A DNA stretch of 64,000 nucleotides from Pseudanabaena sp. Chao 1811 (GCF_027942295.1 NZ_CP101416.1:4388501-4452500); one strand, 5' to 3'; numbered from the stretch's first letter, positions 7,833 to 17,323 are shown. Notes: generated from the letters alone by a model not told the origin. Program-made: numbers and translations.

Positions 7833-9089
7833 CTGAGAACTTGCACCATTCTGGAAAGGGGTTGCAAAGAGAGTAAAGATGTGAAAAAAAGGGCGTAGTA
7901 GTAAATTAAATAACGATTATGGAAAGCATCGTTAAGCACGCCCAAGGTTTAGTGTATAGCCTAATTTGTCTGATGCCAAGTGTGTATCAAAAAGCAAGTC
8001 TGAATGCAATATTAGGGCTATTTCTGGAAGCGCAAGGGCATCCCTATCCAGAACATACACAGGTAAAATCAGCGAGTGCATTAAGCCGATTTCTCAATCA
8101 CTATAACTGGTCAACAAGAGGACTAATTCGAGCAACAAGGCTGTCAATTTTGGGGCAAATCGCCAAGCATCGCCCATCGAAGAGAGTGCCATTAAAGATA
8201 CTGATAGACCTGACCACCTTAGAAAAAAGCGGCAAGTTTTTACATTTGAGCAATCCCACCCCAAACGAACCAGACCCATGGGTGAGAATCCTCAACGGAA
8301 AGCGAGGACTACATCTGGTTGTACTGTATCTGGTCTATGGAGAGTGGCGCGTACCATGGAGTTTTAGAGTATGGCGCGGCAAAGGATACTCCAGTCCCTC
8401 TGACTTAGCTTGTAAGTTATTGGGGACAGTACCCAAGCAACTAACCCAAGGCAAGACTGTGATTGTCCTTGCTGATACTGAGTTTAGTACGGTGAAGTTT
8501 TTCAATGCTGTCCGCGCCAAGTCTTGGCGCATCGTTGTCGGTGTCCGCAACAATCGTAAACTTCAAGATGGACGTACCGTCAAACAACTTTATCCCCATG
8601 GCAAACGTGGACAACTAATTTTACTGGAAGGGCTAAGTACGCCTTTGACGATCTCTTGGTTCTGGCTCAAAAGAGCCGATAGTAAACGGGAGTTACGCTT
8701 TGTGGTCTCTTCTCATCCTTATTCTGGCGCTTATCTGGTGATGTTAGGTCGTAAGCGTTGGGCGATTGAGGGATTCTTCAAAACCATCAAACATCGCTTT
8801 GGTTTGCATTGTTTTGGGCAATCTACAAAACTTGGCGTTTATCGTTGGCTTATCCTCTCTCTGCTTTCTTATCTTTTGGCTCATTGGATTGATCAATGGT
8901 CGTTTCCTCCCATCTTGGACTGGAAAGCTACCTGTGATTTAACCCTTTCTGTTTTATTCCCTTCTGTCCTTTGGTTGAAACTTCTCAGGTATCTTCAAAT
9001 TAGTGCCGATATTGCTGCTCGTCATGGCTTTGAAATTATTCTCAAACCCATTCCCACTTGACTCTTTCACGAATGCTGCAAGATCTCAG
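7833..9089 (+). mobile_element. Insertion sequence with IS4-type transposase, ends intact
   Basis: The outer ends form imperfect terminal inverted repeats. The left end CTGAGAACTTGCACCATTC (from 7833) pairs with the complement of the right end (to 9089) at all but a few of about 26 positions. The tetranucleotide ATAT flanks both sides (7829-7832 and 9090-9093). It could be a 4-bp target duplication or part of the inverted repeat. The element is about 1.26 kb and carries a single intact transposase gene, so it may be active. Confidence 0.8.
7919..9061 (+). CDS. IS4-like DDE transposase
   Basis: A full-length 380-residue transposase. The proposed DDE residues are D97 (ILIDLTTLEK), D186 (VIVLADTEFS) and E284. 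The last lies in RWAIEGFFKTIKHRFGL, which matches the IS4-type R-W-x-I-E-x6-K signature with K291. No frameshift or internal stop is present. The assignment to IS4 as opposed to a related DDE group such as IS701 rests on motifs only. The gene lies well inside the terminal repeats and is read toward the restriction-modification genes. Confidence 0.88.
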   Translation: MESIVKHAQGLVYSLICLMPSVYQKASLNAILGLFLEAQGHPYPEHTQVKSASALSRFLNHYNWSTRGLIRATRLSILGQIAKHRPSKRVPLKILIDLTTLEKSGKFLHLSNPTPNEPDPWVRILNGKRGLHLVVLYLVYGEWRVPWSFRVWRGKGYSSPSDLACKLLGTVPKQLTQGKTVIVLADTEFSTVKFFNAVRAKSWRIVVGVRNNRKLQDGRTVKQLYPHGKRGQLILLEGLSTPLTISWFWLKRADSKRELRFVVSSHPYSGAYLVMLGRKRWAIEGFFKTIKHRFGLHCFGQSTKLGVYRWLILSLLSYLLAHWIDQWSFPPILDWKATCDLTLSVLFPSVLWLKLLRYLQISADIAARHGFEIILKPIPT

Positions 9090-9160
9090 ATATACAAAAA
9101 ATAGGTAACGGATATTTTTTCCTGTTTATACTAATTGTAGGTTTGATGTAGTATTAGAGG

Positions 9161-10636
9161 ATGAAATATATTGATTTATTCGCTGGATGTGGCGGTCTCT
9201 CACTAGGGCTTGAGAAAGCAGGTTTTAAACTGTTGTTGGCAGTTGAAAAGTCCCCTATGGCTGCCGAAACATTTTATCATAATTTCATAAGTCGAATAAA
9301 GTTGCAAGATGAGTGGATTGCATACAACAACCTAACTATTGATGAACAATTTCGTCGTAAGTTAATTGTTAATGAAGTTAGCGCGGTTCTTGAAAATATA
9401 AATATAATGGAGAACCTTGAAAGCGAGGGTGTTGACCTAATCGCAGGCGGTCCACCATGTCAAGGGTTCTCAATGGCAGGGAAAAGAAATCCAAAAGATT
9501 TACGCAATCAGTTGCCTTGGCAATTTTTAGAAATGGTTGAGAGGCTCCACCCTAAAGCAGTATTGATTGAAAATGTTTTGGGTATAAAGCAAAATTTTAA
9601 TAAACATGGTGAAAAAGCTCCAATCGAGCAGATTAACTCGGCTTTGCGTGAATTGTGGCCAGGTTATGTTACTCAGCTTATTGAAGTAAATGCTATGCAT
9701 TTTGGTGTTCCGCAGTATAGACCTCGTGTCATGATCTTGGGTATTCGCTCTGATATTGCAGACAAACTTAACCCTGAAATGTGGGATGGTTTTTGGAAGT
9801 CGGCTTTTGATATTGAACCGCCAGTGATTGGATATAAGCGCCCAACTTTAGCCCCAGTGACTACTTGTAAAAAAACTCTTACTGTTCGCGATGCATTGTG
9901 GGATTTAAAAGGTAGTGAATATGCTTTTTCAGCCAAAGATAAACGTTACAATTCTCCCAGTGGTAGTTATGCAAGGCTAATGCGTGAAGATTTTAGTTGG
10001 ATGCCCGCGCATATCCTTAAATCTATACAATTAAACAAACTAGAAAATAATGGTTTGCGTAACCATTCAGAAAATATAGCTGATAGGTTTAGGTTGTACC
10101 AGATATTCCAAAAATATGGTGTGCCAGTAAAAATCTTTAATTTAGCAGCAAATTCCTCTTTATCTGTTCTTGAGAGAAAACAACTAATTGAAAGTGAGAT
10201 AGTTAAAATAAAACTACCAGCAAAAGCCCCTGACGGCAAAGTGTTGGGAAAAGATATAGAGGAATTATTTGAAAGGATTATGAGTCTATCTACGAAAAAG
10301 CATAGTCAACGTCCATTACAATGGGATTCTCCTTCGCCGACTGTTCTATCGCTTCCAGATGATTTTGTTCATCCTAACGAGGCGCGAACTATGTCTGTAC
10401 GAGAAATGGCTAGGCTACAGTCATTTCCTGATAGTTTTATCTTTCGAGCAAAAGAAACAACTGGTAGTCTACGTCGGAGATTTGAGATTCCTCAATATAC
10501 CCAAGTGGGAAATGCAGTACCCCCATTAATGGCTGAAGCAGTGGGTAAAAAAATATTTGAACTTCTCAAGAAAGCCCTGAAATCTACTATAAGCTCTTGT
10601 CAGGTGTTACAAAATATAGAGAAACAGGCTAGTTAA
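9161..10636 (+). CDS. DNA (cytosine-5) methyltransferase, Type II
   Basis: A 491-residue C5-cytosine methyltransferase. Motif I DLFAGCGGLSLGLEKAGF starts at residue 4. Motif IV GGPPCQGFSMAG carries the nucleophile C100. Motif VI is ENVLG. QYRPRVMILGIR resembles motif VIII, and motif X is QYTQVGNAVPPLMAE near the C terminus. A target-recognition region of roughly 200 residues lies between motifs VIII and IX. It starts 72 bp after the IS. The restriction gene begins 5 bp after its stop, so the pair is probably an operon. The genes look more A+T-rich than their neighbours, suggesting transfer. Confidence 0.94.
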   Translation: MKYIDLFAGCGGLSLGLEKAGFKLLLAVEKSPMAAETFYHNFISRIKLQDEWIAYNNLTIDEQFRRKLIVNEVSAVLENINIMENLESEGVDLIAGGPPCQGFSMAGKRNPKDLRNQLPWQFLEMVERLHPKAVLIENVLGIKQNFNKHGEKAPIEQINSALRELWPGYVTQLIEVNAMHFGVPQYRPRVMILGIRSDIADKLNPEMWDGFWKSAFDIEPPVIGYKRPTLAPVTTCKKTLTVRDALWDLKGSEYAFSAKDKRYNSPSGSYARLMREDFSWMPAHILKSIQLNKLENNGLRNHSENIADRFRLYQIFQKYGVPVKIFNLAANSSLSVLERKQLIESEIVKIKLPAKAPDGKVLGKDIEELFERIMSLSTKKHSQRPLQWDSPSPTVLSLPDDFVHPNEARTMSVREMARLQSFPDSFIFRAKETTGSLRRRFEIPQYTQVGNAVPPLMAEAVGKKIFELLKKALKSTISSCQVLQNIEKQAS

Positions 10637-10640
10637 TTTG

Positions 10641-11828
10641 ATGAGACTATTTAATCCTTTAGAAGAAAAAAACATCAAAATCTTAACTAGCGAAAATATC
10701 GAGATATCTTTCTTGATGCCTACAGCTACAGGCTTGCAAAAGTCTATCATGGATGCCACGGCTCCGTTTAGGCTTTTTCTATATGAGCGTGGTATTCATG
10801 ATTATGGTACGCAGGGACAGGGAATAGAATACAAAAAACTTATCCAGTCTCATATTGCAACTGAAGATGGATTTATATCTAGTCAGACTTCATTGTATCG
10901 TCCTGTCACGAAAAAAGGCGATCCGCGTATCTGGTTCTCTGGGCTAAAGAAATATGCCGATCCCAATGATATGCTTGGCATTTTTGAGTTTGGGATGGAA
11001 TTATACGTTTTTAATCTAACTAAATTTGACATTGAGCAAATTCTGAATGTTACCAATCCATTGACAGATCTAATTCGTAGCATTAGTCAAGATGCCAACA
11101 AGGTTGCCCAAGAGTTGCTTTTAAAAATTAAAACAATTGCTGCACGCGGACATATTCAAGCTATTGGGACGGGTGATACAGCAATTGGGAGGACATTGGA
11201 AAGTTTGATAGGTATCCCCATGAACTCTCGCCAAGAACCAGATTATAAAGGTATTGAGTTGAAATCATTTCGCGACAAACGAGGAAACCGTAAAACATTG
11301 TTTGCAAAAGTTCCAGATTGGAATCTAAGCAAATTCAAAAGTTCAGCAGAAATCCTTAATCAGTTTGGGTATAAACGTGGAGATGATTTCAAGCTTTACT
11401 GTACAGTCAGTACTTTGAAGCCTAATTCTCAAGGTCTATTTTTAAGAATTGATGAAAAGTTAGATCAACTTGTTGAAAGTAGTCAAGAATTAAAAATTGG
11501 TGATTTTGCGATTTGGCAATTAGCCACACTTCATGATGAACTCAAAAAGAAGCATAAGGAGACCTTTTGGATTGCTGCTGATTCCTCTAAAATCAATGAA
11601 GTTGAGTATTTCTGTTTTACAAAAATAGAACATACACGTAGTCCTATTGTGTCCCAGTTCGACTTATTGCTAGAACAGGGAATAATTACTCTTGATCATC
11701 TTATTAAGAAAACAAGTAATGGAAAAACAAATAAAGAGCGTGTAAGCGAGAAAGGTCCTTTATTTAAAATTAAACCCGATAAACTTGAACTGCTTTTCCC
11801 TCCAAGCGTGAAGTATAGCCTCAGATAA
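10641..11828 (+). CDS. Type II restriction endonuclease, MvaI/BcnI family
   Basis: A 395-residue protein from the ATG at 10641. The segment GTGDTAIGRTLESLIGIPMN followed by PDYKGIELKSFRDKRGNRKT carries D201-x4-E206-x-K208. This is the spacing I recall for the catalytic residues of MvaI (recognising CCWGG) and BcnI (CCSGG). About 170 residues precede this core, so the protein is considerably longer than those enzymes and probably has an extra N-terminal domain. The adjacent C5 methyltransferase should protect the same site. The exact recognition sequence cannot be read from the protein. Confidence 0.85.
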   Translation: MRLFNPLEEKNIKILTSENIEISFLMPTATGLQKSIMDATAPFRLFLYERGIHDYGTQGQGIEYKKLIQSHIATEDGFISSQTSLYRPVTKKGDPRIWFSGLKKYADPNDMLGIFEFGMELYVFNLTKFDIEQILNVTNPLTDLIRSISQDANKVAQELLLKIKTIAARGHIQAIGTGDTAIGRTLESLIGIPMNSRQEPDYKGIELKSFRDKRGNRKTLFAKVPDWNLSKFKSSAEILNQFGYKRGDDFKLYCTVSTLKPNSQGLFLRIDEKLDQLVESSQELKIGDFAIWQLATLHDELKKKHKETFWIAADSSKINEVEYFCFTKIEHTRSPIVSQFDLLLEQGIITLDHLIKKTSNGKTNKERVSEKGPLFKIKPDKLELLFPPSVKYSLR

Positions 11829-11903
11829 ATTTACGATCATCATCGCCTTTAACAGCACCATCGAAGGATGGGCAAAAGCAATTATGTTTGTTATCTTTAG
11901 TAC

Positions 11904-11933
11904 AAAAAAAGCGGCGCTAAGCACCGCTTTTTT
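11904..11933. terminator. Bidirectional terminator between restriction gene and ppsA
   Basis: An A-run, a GC-rich stem (GCGGCGC / GCACCGC with one mismatch, TAA loop) and a T-run lie between two convergent genes. It can serve both strands. Confidence 0.75.
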
Positions 11934-11935
11934 AT

Positions 11936-14371
11936 TTACATTTTGGCAAGTTCGAGCATTGTCTTTAAGACAGAATCAGGATTGAGACTGATCGAATCAA
12001 TGCCTTGCTCGACGAGGAACTTAGCAAATTCAGGATAATCGCTAGGTGCTTGACCACAAATACCAATCTTGCGATGGTTTGCCTTAGCCTTCTGAATGAC
12101 TGTGCGAACCATTGACTTAACCGCTTCATTGCGTTCATCAAAGATATGGGCAACGAGGGACGAGTCACGATCTAAGCCGAGAGTCAACTGTGTGAGGTCA
12201 TTAGAACCAATGGAGAAACCATCAAAGACTTGGGAGAACTCATCCGCCAAGATCACGTTACTGGGGATTTCGCACATCACATAGACTTCCAAACCATTTT
12301 CGCCACGTTTCAAGCCATGTTTTTCCATTTCTGCTAGTACCTTACGACCTTCTTCGGGAGTGCGACAGAAAGGAATCATCGGAATCACGTTGGTTAAGCC
12401 CATGTCATCGCGGACACGCTTCAGAGCTTGACATTCCAAACCGTAGGCTTCACGATACTTCGGATCGTAGTAGCGGGATGCACCACGCCAGCCGATCATC
12501 GGGTTTTCTTCGGTGGGTTCAAAGGCGCGACCACCGAGCAGATTGGCGTATTCATTGCTCTTGAAGTCAGACATTCTGACGACAACGGGTTTGGGATAGA
12601 AGGCGGCGGCGATCGTGCCGATACCGTGAGCCAACTTGTCTACAAAGAAATCAGCTTTGTTTTCATAGCGTGCCGTCAGTTGCGAGATTTCCCATTTTGC
12701 CGCCTTGTCTTCAAGGGTGTCGAAATTCATCAGGGCAAGAGGATGTGCCTTGATGTGGTTAGCGATGATGAATTCCATACGAGCTAAGCCAACGCCATCG
12801 CAGGGAATGGAAGATAAACCAAATGCTTCTTCAGGGTTGCCCACGTTCATCAAGATCTTGGTGGAGAGTTTAGGTAGATTATCGAGGGAAGTCTCGATCA
12901 CTTCAAAGGGAACTAGCCCTTCATAAACCTTGCCTTCTTCACCTTCAGCACAGGAAATCGTGACTTCTTGACCAGTTTTGAGAATACCTGTGGCATTGCC
13001 GCAACCGACGATCGCAGGAATACCCATTTCCCGCGCAATGATAGCAGCGTGACAGGTGCGTCCACCTTGGTTGGTGACGATCGCACTGGCTTTTTTCATG
13101 ATTGGTTCCCAGTCGGGGTCAGTCTTGTTAGTGACTAGCACTTGACCTGCTTGGAAATCTTCGATGTTATGGACTTCCAAAATCACGTTCGCCTTGCCTT
13201 GACCGATCATCTCGCCCACAGCGCGACCTGTAATCAACACATTGCTAGAACCATTCAGCTTGTAGTTCCTGAGAATGTTACCTGACTTTTGCGACTGTAC
13301 GGTTTCAGGTCTTGCCTGCACGATGAACAACTCCCCTGTACGTCCATCCTTCGCCCATTCAATATCCATCGGTGACAGCTTGCCGCGTACTTCTGAATAG
13401 TGATCTTCGATGATGCAAGCCCATTCTGCGAGTTTGAGAATCTCGTCATCGGTAATCGCGAACTTGACTCGTTCGGAAACGGGAACAGGAATATTCTTGG
13501 TCAGCTTACCGCCGCCAATGTCATAGACCATCTTGATTTCTTTTGTACCGAGGCGTTTTTCGAGAATCGGACGGAAGCCTTGTTTGAGAGTTGGTTTGAA
13601 AACGAAATACTCATCGGGATTGACTGCACCCTGCACCACGTTCTCACCTAGACCGTAGGCGGCGGTGATTAATGCTGCATTTTTAAAGCCTGTTTCGGTA
13701 TCGATGGAAAACATCACGCCAGAAGAGGCGAGATCGGAACGTACCATCTTCTGCACGCCGACGGAAAGGGCAATATCAAAATGATCGAAGCCGTTGATGG
13801 TGCGGTAGGAAATAGCGCGATCGGTGAAGAGTGAGGCAAAGCAGCGATGGCAAGCATCGACAACTTCATTCGCACCATAGACATTGAGGTAGGTTTCCTG
13901 TTGTCCTGCGAAGCTGGCATCGGGCAAGTCTTCGGCGGTGGCACTGGAGCGGACTGCTACATCGGAGTCTTCTTCGGAACCATAGAGACTACTGAGTTTC
14001 CTATAAGACATGGCGATCGCCATTTGCAGATCGTCGGGGAATGGCGTGCTGAGGACTAATGCGCGTGCCATGCGACCGCGATCGCGCAGGTTATTCATGT
14101 CCTCAATGTCTAGATCGGCAAAGAGTTCACGCAATTTTGCTTCAAGTCCAGCTTTTTCAATGAAATGACGAAAAGCATAGGCAGTGGTCGCAAACCCATT
14201 GGGAACATTTACACCCTTAGGCTGAAGTTGACGAATCATTTCGCCAAGAGAAGCATTTTTCCCACCCACAAGCGGAATATCAGCAATTCCCACTTCTTCA
14301 AACCAAAGGACTAATGCTTGTTCTTTGGGAACATTTCTAGATGTTTCTGAGGCAAAAGTCGAGCTAGTCAT
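11936..14371 (-). CDS. ppsA: Phosphoenolpyruvate synthase
   Basis: Converts pyruvate, ATP and water to phosphoenolpyruvate, AMP and phosphate in the cytoplasm. The 811-residue length fits PpsA. The N-terminal ATP-grasp part includes VGGKNASLGEM and RSSATAEDLPDASFAGQQET. The central swivelling domain carries the phosphohistidine motif GGRTCHAAIIAREMGIPAIVG, split here only by description. The C-terminal PEP-utilising barrel has GWRGASRYYDP, CEIPSNVILADEF, GFSIGSNDLTQLTLG and a CGQAPSDYPEF active-site Cys region. It is a single gene with a long A+T-rich upstream region. It supplies the PEP used by DAHP synthase, though the two genes are not linked. Confidence 0.95.
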   Translation of the reverse strand: MTSSTFASETSRNVPKEQALVLWFEEVGIADIPLVGGKNASLGEMIRQLQPKGVNVPNGFATTAYAFRHFIEKAGLEAKLRELFADLDIEDMNNLRDRGRMARALVLSTPFPDDLQMAIAMSYRKLSSLYGSEEDSDVAVRSSATAEDLPDASFAGQQETYLNVYGANEVVDACHRCFASLFTDRAISYRTINGFDHFDIALSVGVQKMVRSDLASSGVMFSIDTETGFKNAALITAAYGLGENVVQGAVNPDEYFVFKPTLKQGFRPILEKRLGTKEIKMVYDIGGGKLTKNIPVPVSERVKFAITDDEILKLAEWACIIEDHYSEVRGKLSPMDIEWAKDGRTGELFIVQARPETVQSQKSGNILRNYKLNGSSNVLITGRAVGEMIGQGKANVILEVHNIEDFQAGQVLVTNKTDPDWEPIMKKASAIVTNQGGRTCHAAIIAREMGIPAIVGCGNATGILKTGQEVTISCAEGEEGKVYEGLVPFEVIETSLDNLPKLSTKILMNVGNPEEAFGLSSIPCDGVGLARMEFIIANHIKAHPLALMNFDTLEDKAAKWEISQLTARYENKADFFVDKLAHGIGTIAAAFYPKPVVVRMSDFKSNEYANLLGGRAFEPTEENPMIGWRGASRYYDPKYREAYGLECQALKRVRDDMGLTNVIPMIPFCRTPEEGRKVLAEMEKHGLKRGENGLEVYVMCEIPSNVILADEFSQVFDGFSIGSNDLTQLTLGLDRDSSLVAHIFDERNEAVKSMVRTVIQKAKANHRKIGICGQAPSDYPEFAKFLVEQGIDSISLNPDSVLKTMLELAKM

Positions 14372-14789
14372 AATGATTTAACTCCCTAACCAAATTAATG
14401 ATTAGATCAATTCTTGTATCAATAGGGATTAAGTTTGAAGCCTTAAATATTAATTAAGAAACTTAATCAAGAAACTTTTGATTAATAACTCATTGGTTAA
14501 GTTCTATAATCAAGGCTTTATACCTTGGTATAGAACATATTGAAGCCTTCGATACCTTTTAATTATATCTACTACGGAAGCATCAAATTTACTCGGCATT
14601 ACATTTGTTCATCAAGCTTTGCAAAGATTGACATTAGTTAGTAGATCTAGAATAAGCAGAGATTAATGATTGATTCTTCTAGATTTTTTAATAAATTAGC
14701 TCGTATGTTTAACTAATATTTTGAACCAATGAGAATAGCAATATTTATAGATAATTCTCATTGTAGGATCTTTAATCTTTATGGACTAT
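14372..14789. other. Long A+T-rich region upstream of ppsA
   Basis: No gene is visible. Short TTAAT and GAAACTT words recur at about 14440-14500, immediately upstream of the ppsA start, and could be regulatory. I cannot assign a promoter or a known operator. Confidence 0.4.
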
Positions 14790-14838
14790 AAGAAATTTTT
14801 TAAAAGTGGTGCTTTGCAACACTTTTAAAAAATTTCTT
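14790..14838. repeat. Long A+T-rich hairpin with GCTTTGC loop
   Basis: Arms 14790-14812 and 14816-14838 are 23 bp with one mismatch, around a TTT loop. The GC-TTT-GC apex is shared with the hairpin at 19346-19394 in this orientation. Confidence 0.75.
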
Positions 14839-14885
14839 GTTTTTTGAGAAAGTGCAAAGCACTGTATCGCTGCGGTCACTTATGT

Positions 14886-14978
14886 TAGGACAAAAGCAAA
14901 ACCCAAGAAGAGAAAGGCGGCGCTTCGCGCCGCCTTTCTCTTCTTGGGTTTTATGTCCTGATACACTTGGCGACAGCT
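14886..14978. repeat. MITE-like element, family A
   Basis: The inner hairpin has perfect 26-bp arms (14898-14923 and 14927-14952) around a TTC loop. The outer ends, read inward, share TAGC, GCCA and AGGACA words with each other and with the ends of the element at 42950-43043, which lies in the opposite orientation. No coding capacity is present. Confidence 0.75.
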
Positions 14979-14988
14979 ATAGTTTTAA

Positions 14989-15351
14989 TTAGTTGCGAAA
15001 TCCATATTCGAGGACAAAAAATTGAGCATTAAAAGGAGCTAATGGTTCTCGGAGCTTGGCTAACTCTGATTCACATCCATGAATTTCCAAACGAAAAAGC
15101 TCGGCAACTTGAAGAGCTTCCTGCAAAATGCTATCTACATTTTGTAGATGAAACAATAGAGCCTCAGCATCTACATAGGCTTCACGGCAATGGGCAATAT
15201 TTTCATAAAAGCTAAAACCGTAATACAGACATTTAGGTTCGGTTTTGGTCTGAGCCGTAAAGCGATCGCAGATTGACTTAAACTCTTCTAGCTTACCTTC
15301 AGGAATCTTGAAATAGGGAGCAATAGAGCAACCTGTATCTTGAGTTGACAT
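14989..15351 (-). CDS. Small protein resembling dimeric alpha-beta-barrel (monooxygenase-like) proteins
   Basis: A 120-residue soluble protein. The pattern SIAPYFKIPEGKLEEFKSIC, then CLYYGFSFYENIAHCREAY with a following helix and HLQNVD, resembles antibiotic-biosynthesis-monooxygenase (ABM)-type ferredoxin-like barrels. I cannot identify catalytic residues or a substrate. It is transcribed divergently from the flavodiiron gene and shares about 250 bp of upstream region with it, so coordinated expression is possible but unproven. Confidence 0.6.
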   Translation of the reverse strand: MSTQDTGCSIAPYFKIPEGKLEEFKSICDRFTAQTKTEPKCLYYGFSFYENIAHCREAYVDAEALLFHLQNVDSILQEALQVAELFRLEIHGCESELAKLREPLAPFNAQFFVLEYGFRN

Positions 15352-15469
15352 GGTTGATTTTTCCTAAGCAGTTTTGATGGATTTTAGAAGTAGATCTTGC
15401 CTGATCTGGAGACCAAAGACTGTAACGATTTGTGGCAAAGACTTATGGCAGTGATGATTAGGGACAGCC

Positions 15470-15505
15470 AAATGTTTTGTGACGTGGCTTCGCCACAAAA
15501 CATTT
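15470..15505. repeat. Imperfect hairpin repeat with GGCTTCGCC apex
   Basis: AAATGTTTTGTG and CACAAAACATTT are exact outer arms (15470-15481 and 15494-15505). The short inner part is imperfect. It lies in the shared upstream region of two divergent genes. Confidence 0.6.
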
Positions 15506-15607
15506 CATCAATAAGGTTTATTGAAACAATTGGGTTTTGTAATGCTTGGTAGTTCCCAACTGTCAGTACACTAGAAACAACAGTCTAGAATTTTGGAGAC
15601 CGCGATC

Positions 15608-17320
15608 GTGACTACAACTAAACCCCGCGATGTACAGGTAATTTACATTGCTGATGAAACCTATGCGCTGCGATCGCGCAGTTGGAATCGCCTGAGATTT
15701 GAAATCGAATATGCGCTAGAAAAAGGAACTACGGCTAACTCATTCTTAATTCAAGGGAATTTACAAGCGCTAATCGATCCTCCCGGAGGCACATTTACGG
15801 AAATTTATCTAGATGAGTTGCGCAAGCGAATTAATATTCTCGATATCAGTTATGTAGTTCTCGGTCACGTTAACCAAAACCGCATTGAAACCCTTAAGGC
15901 TTTACTAGCAATTAATAATCGCATCACTTTTGTCTGTACAAATCCGGGGGCGATCACTTTACGTCAGAGTCTAGAGGAAACCTACGGAGACAAACTCAAA
16001 ATTCAAGTTGTGCGTGGTGAAGAAGTCCTCGATCTTGGTAAAGGGCATGTTCTTAAATTTATTCCCACCTCCACGCCACGCCACCCCGATGAGCTTTGCA
16101 CCTACGACACCAAAACGCAGATTTTATATACTGACAAATTTTTTGGCGCTCATGTCTGTGGCGATCAGGTATTTGATGAAGGTTGGAGTCAACTCTTAGG
16201 CGATCGCCGCTATTACTTTGATAGCACAATGGCAAACCAAGTCCGTCAGGTGGAATCTGCCCTCGATAAGCTCACGGATATGCCCGTTAGTTTTTATGCG
16301 CCCGGTCATGGTCCCATGCTGCGTTACGGATTGCATGAGCTGGTCAATCTCTATCGTCAATGGAGCGAAAATCAAAAGCAACAAAATATTTCCGTAGCCC
16401 TGCTCTTTGCCTCCGCCTATGGCAACACCACAACGATCGCTAATGCTCTAGCAAGGGGTATTACCAAGGCAGGGGTTGCCGTTGAGTTGATTAACTGCGA
16501 AAGTGCAGAACCAGAGGAAATTAAAGCGGCGATCGAAAAATCATCGGGCTTCCTGATTGGTTCACCGACCTTAGGCGGACATTTACCCACCCAAGTCCAA
16601 ACTGCCCTCGGCATCGTTCTATCGACAGCCACTAAAAGCTATCAAGCAGGGGTATTTGGTTCCTATGGCTGGAGTGGTGAGGCGGTAGATATTATTGCTG
16701 GCAAACTTAAGGACGCAGGCTATACCCTTGCCTTTGAGCCAATTCGGATCAAGTTCACCCCTACCGAAGCTACTTTACAAGTTTGCGAAGAAACAGGTAC
16801 GGATTTTGCTCAAGCCCTGAAGCGATCCAAAAAAGTTCGCACTACCTTAAACCCCGGAAGTACAGTTGAGCAAGCGGTTGGTCGCATTGTTGGTTCCCTC
16901 TGTGTATTGACGGTCAAGCGTGGGGAAATTTCCACGGCTATGCTTGCTTCATGGGTATCTCAGGCAACCTTTAATCCTCCCGGACTTACCGTTGCTGTGG
17001 CGAAGGATCGGGCGATCGAGTCCTATATGTACGAAGGCGATCGCTTTGTCTTGAATATCCTTGAGCAGGGTAAACAACTTCGTAAACACTTCATGAAAAA
17101 ATTTGCCCCCGGCGAAGATCGTTTTGCGGATGTGCAAGTGGAAGCAACGGAAGGTGGTCTGATTCTGCCCGATGGTTTGGCATATTTGGAATGCCGTGTC
17201 GCGCAAAGAATGGAATGTGGCGACCACTGGCTAGTCTATGCGATCGTTGAAAATGGCAAGTTGTTGCAATCTAACGGCTTAACTGCAATCCATCACCGCA
17301 AAACTGCTAGTAATTATTAG
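15608..17320 (+). CDS. flv1: Flavodiiron protein of the Flv1-like type (altered metal site)
   Basis: Cyanobacterial flavodiiron proteins reduce oxygen with electrons from the photosynthetic chain. The architecture is complete: metallo-beta-lactamase domain (about 1-255), flavodoxin domain (about 256-400, SVALLFASAYGNTTTIANAL) and flavin-reductase domain (about 420-570). In the first metal motif the canonical H-x-E-x-D-H is replaced by H87-V-N89-Q-N91-R92. Such neutral or basic substitution is known for Flv1/Flv2-type subunits that pair with Flv3/Flv4. I chose GTG 15608 because GGAG lies 9 nt upstream; TTG 15593 is the alternative. No partner subunit gene is adjacent. Confidence 0.85.
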   Translation: MTTTKPRDVQVIYIADETYALRSRSWNRLRFEIEYALEKGTTANSFLIQGNLQALIDPPGGTFTEIYLDELRKRINILDISYVVLGHVNQNRIETLKALLAINNRITFVCTNPGAITLRQSLEETYGDKLKIQVVRGEEVLDLGKGHVLKFIPTSTPRHPDELCTYDTKTQILYTDKFFGAHVCGDQVFDEGWSQLLGDRRYYFDSTMANQVRQVESALDKLTDMPVSFYAPGHGPMLRYGLHELVNLYRQWSENQKQQNISVALLFASAYGNTTTIANALARGITKAGVAVELINCESAEPEEIKAAIEKSSGFLIGSPTLGGHLPTQVQTALGIVLSTATKSYQAGVFGSYGWSGEAVDIIAGKLKDAGYTLAFEPIRIKFTPTEATLQVCEETGTDFAQALKRSKKVRTTLNPGSTVEQAVGRIVGSLCVLTVKRGEISTAMLASWVSQATFNPPGLTVAVAKDRAIESYMYEGDRFVLNILEQGKQLRKHFMKKFAPGEDRFADVQVEATEGGLILPDGLAYLECRVAQRMECGDHWLVYAIVENGKLLQSNGLTAIHHRKTASNY

Positions 17321-17323
17321 TAA

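Noticed and set aside
7558-7898. Open frames through the tandem array
   Set aside because: Their products are repetitive peptides translated from the HIP1 repeats in several frames; no start signal or homology is apparent.
9090-9093. Certain 4-bp target duplication of the first IS
   Set aside because: ATAT on both sides is self-complementary and might belong to the terminal repeats, so the duplication cannot be decided.
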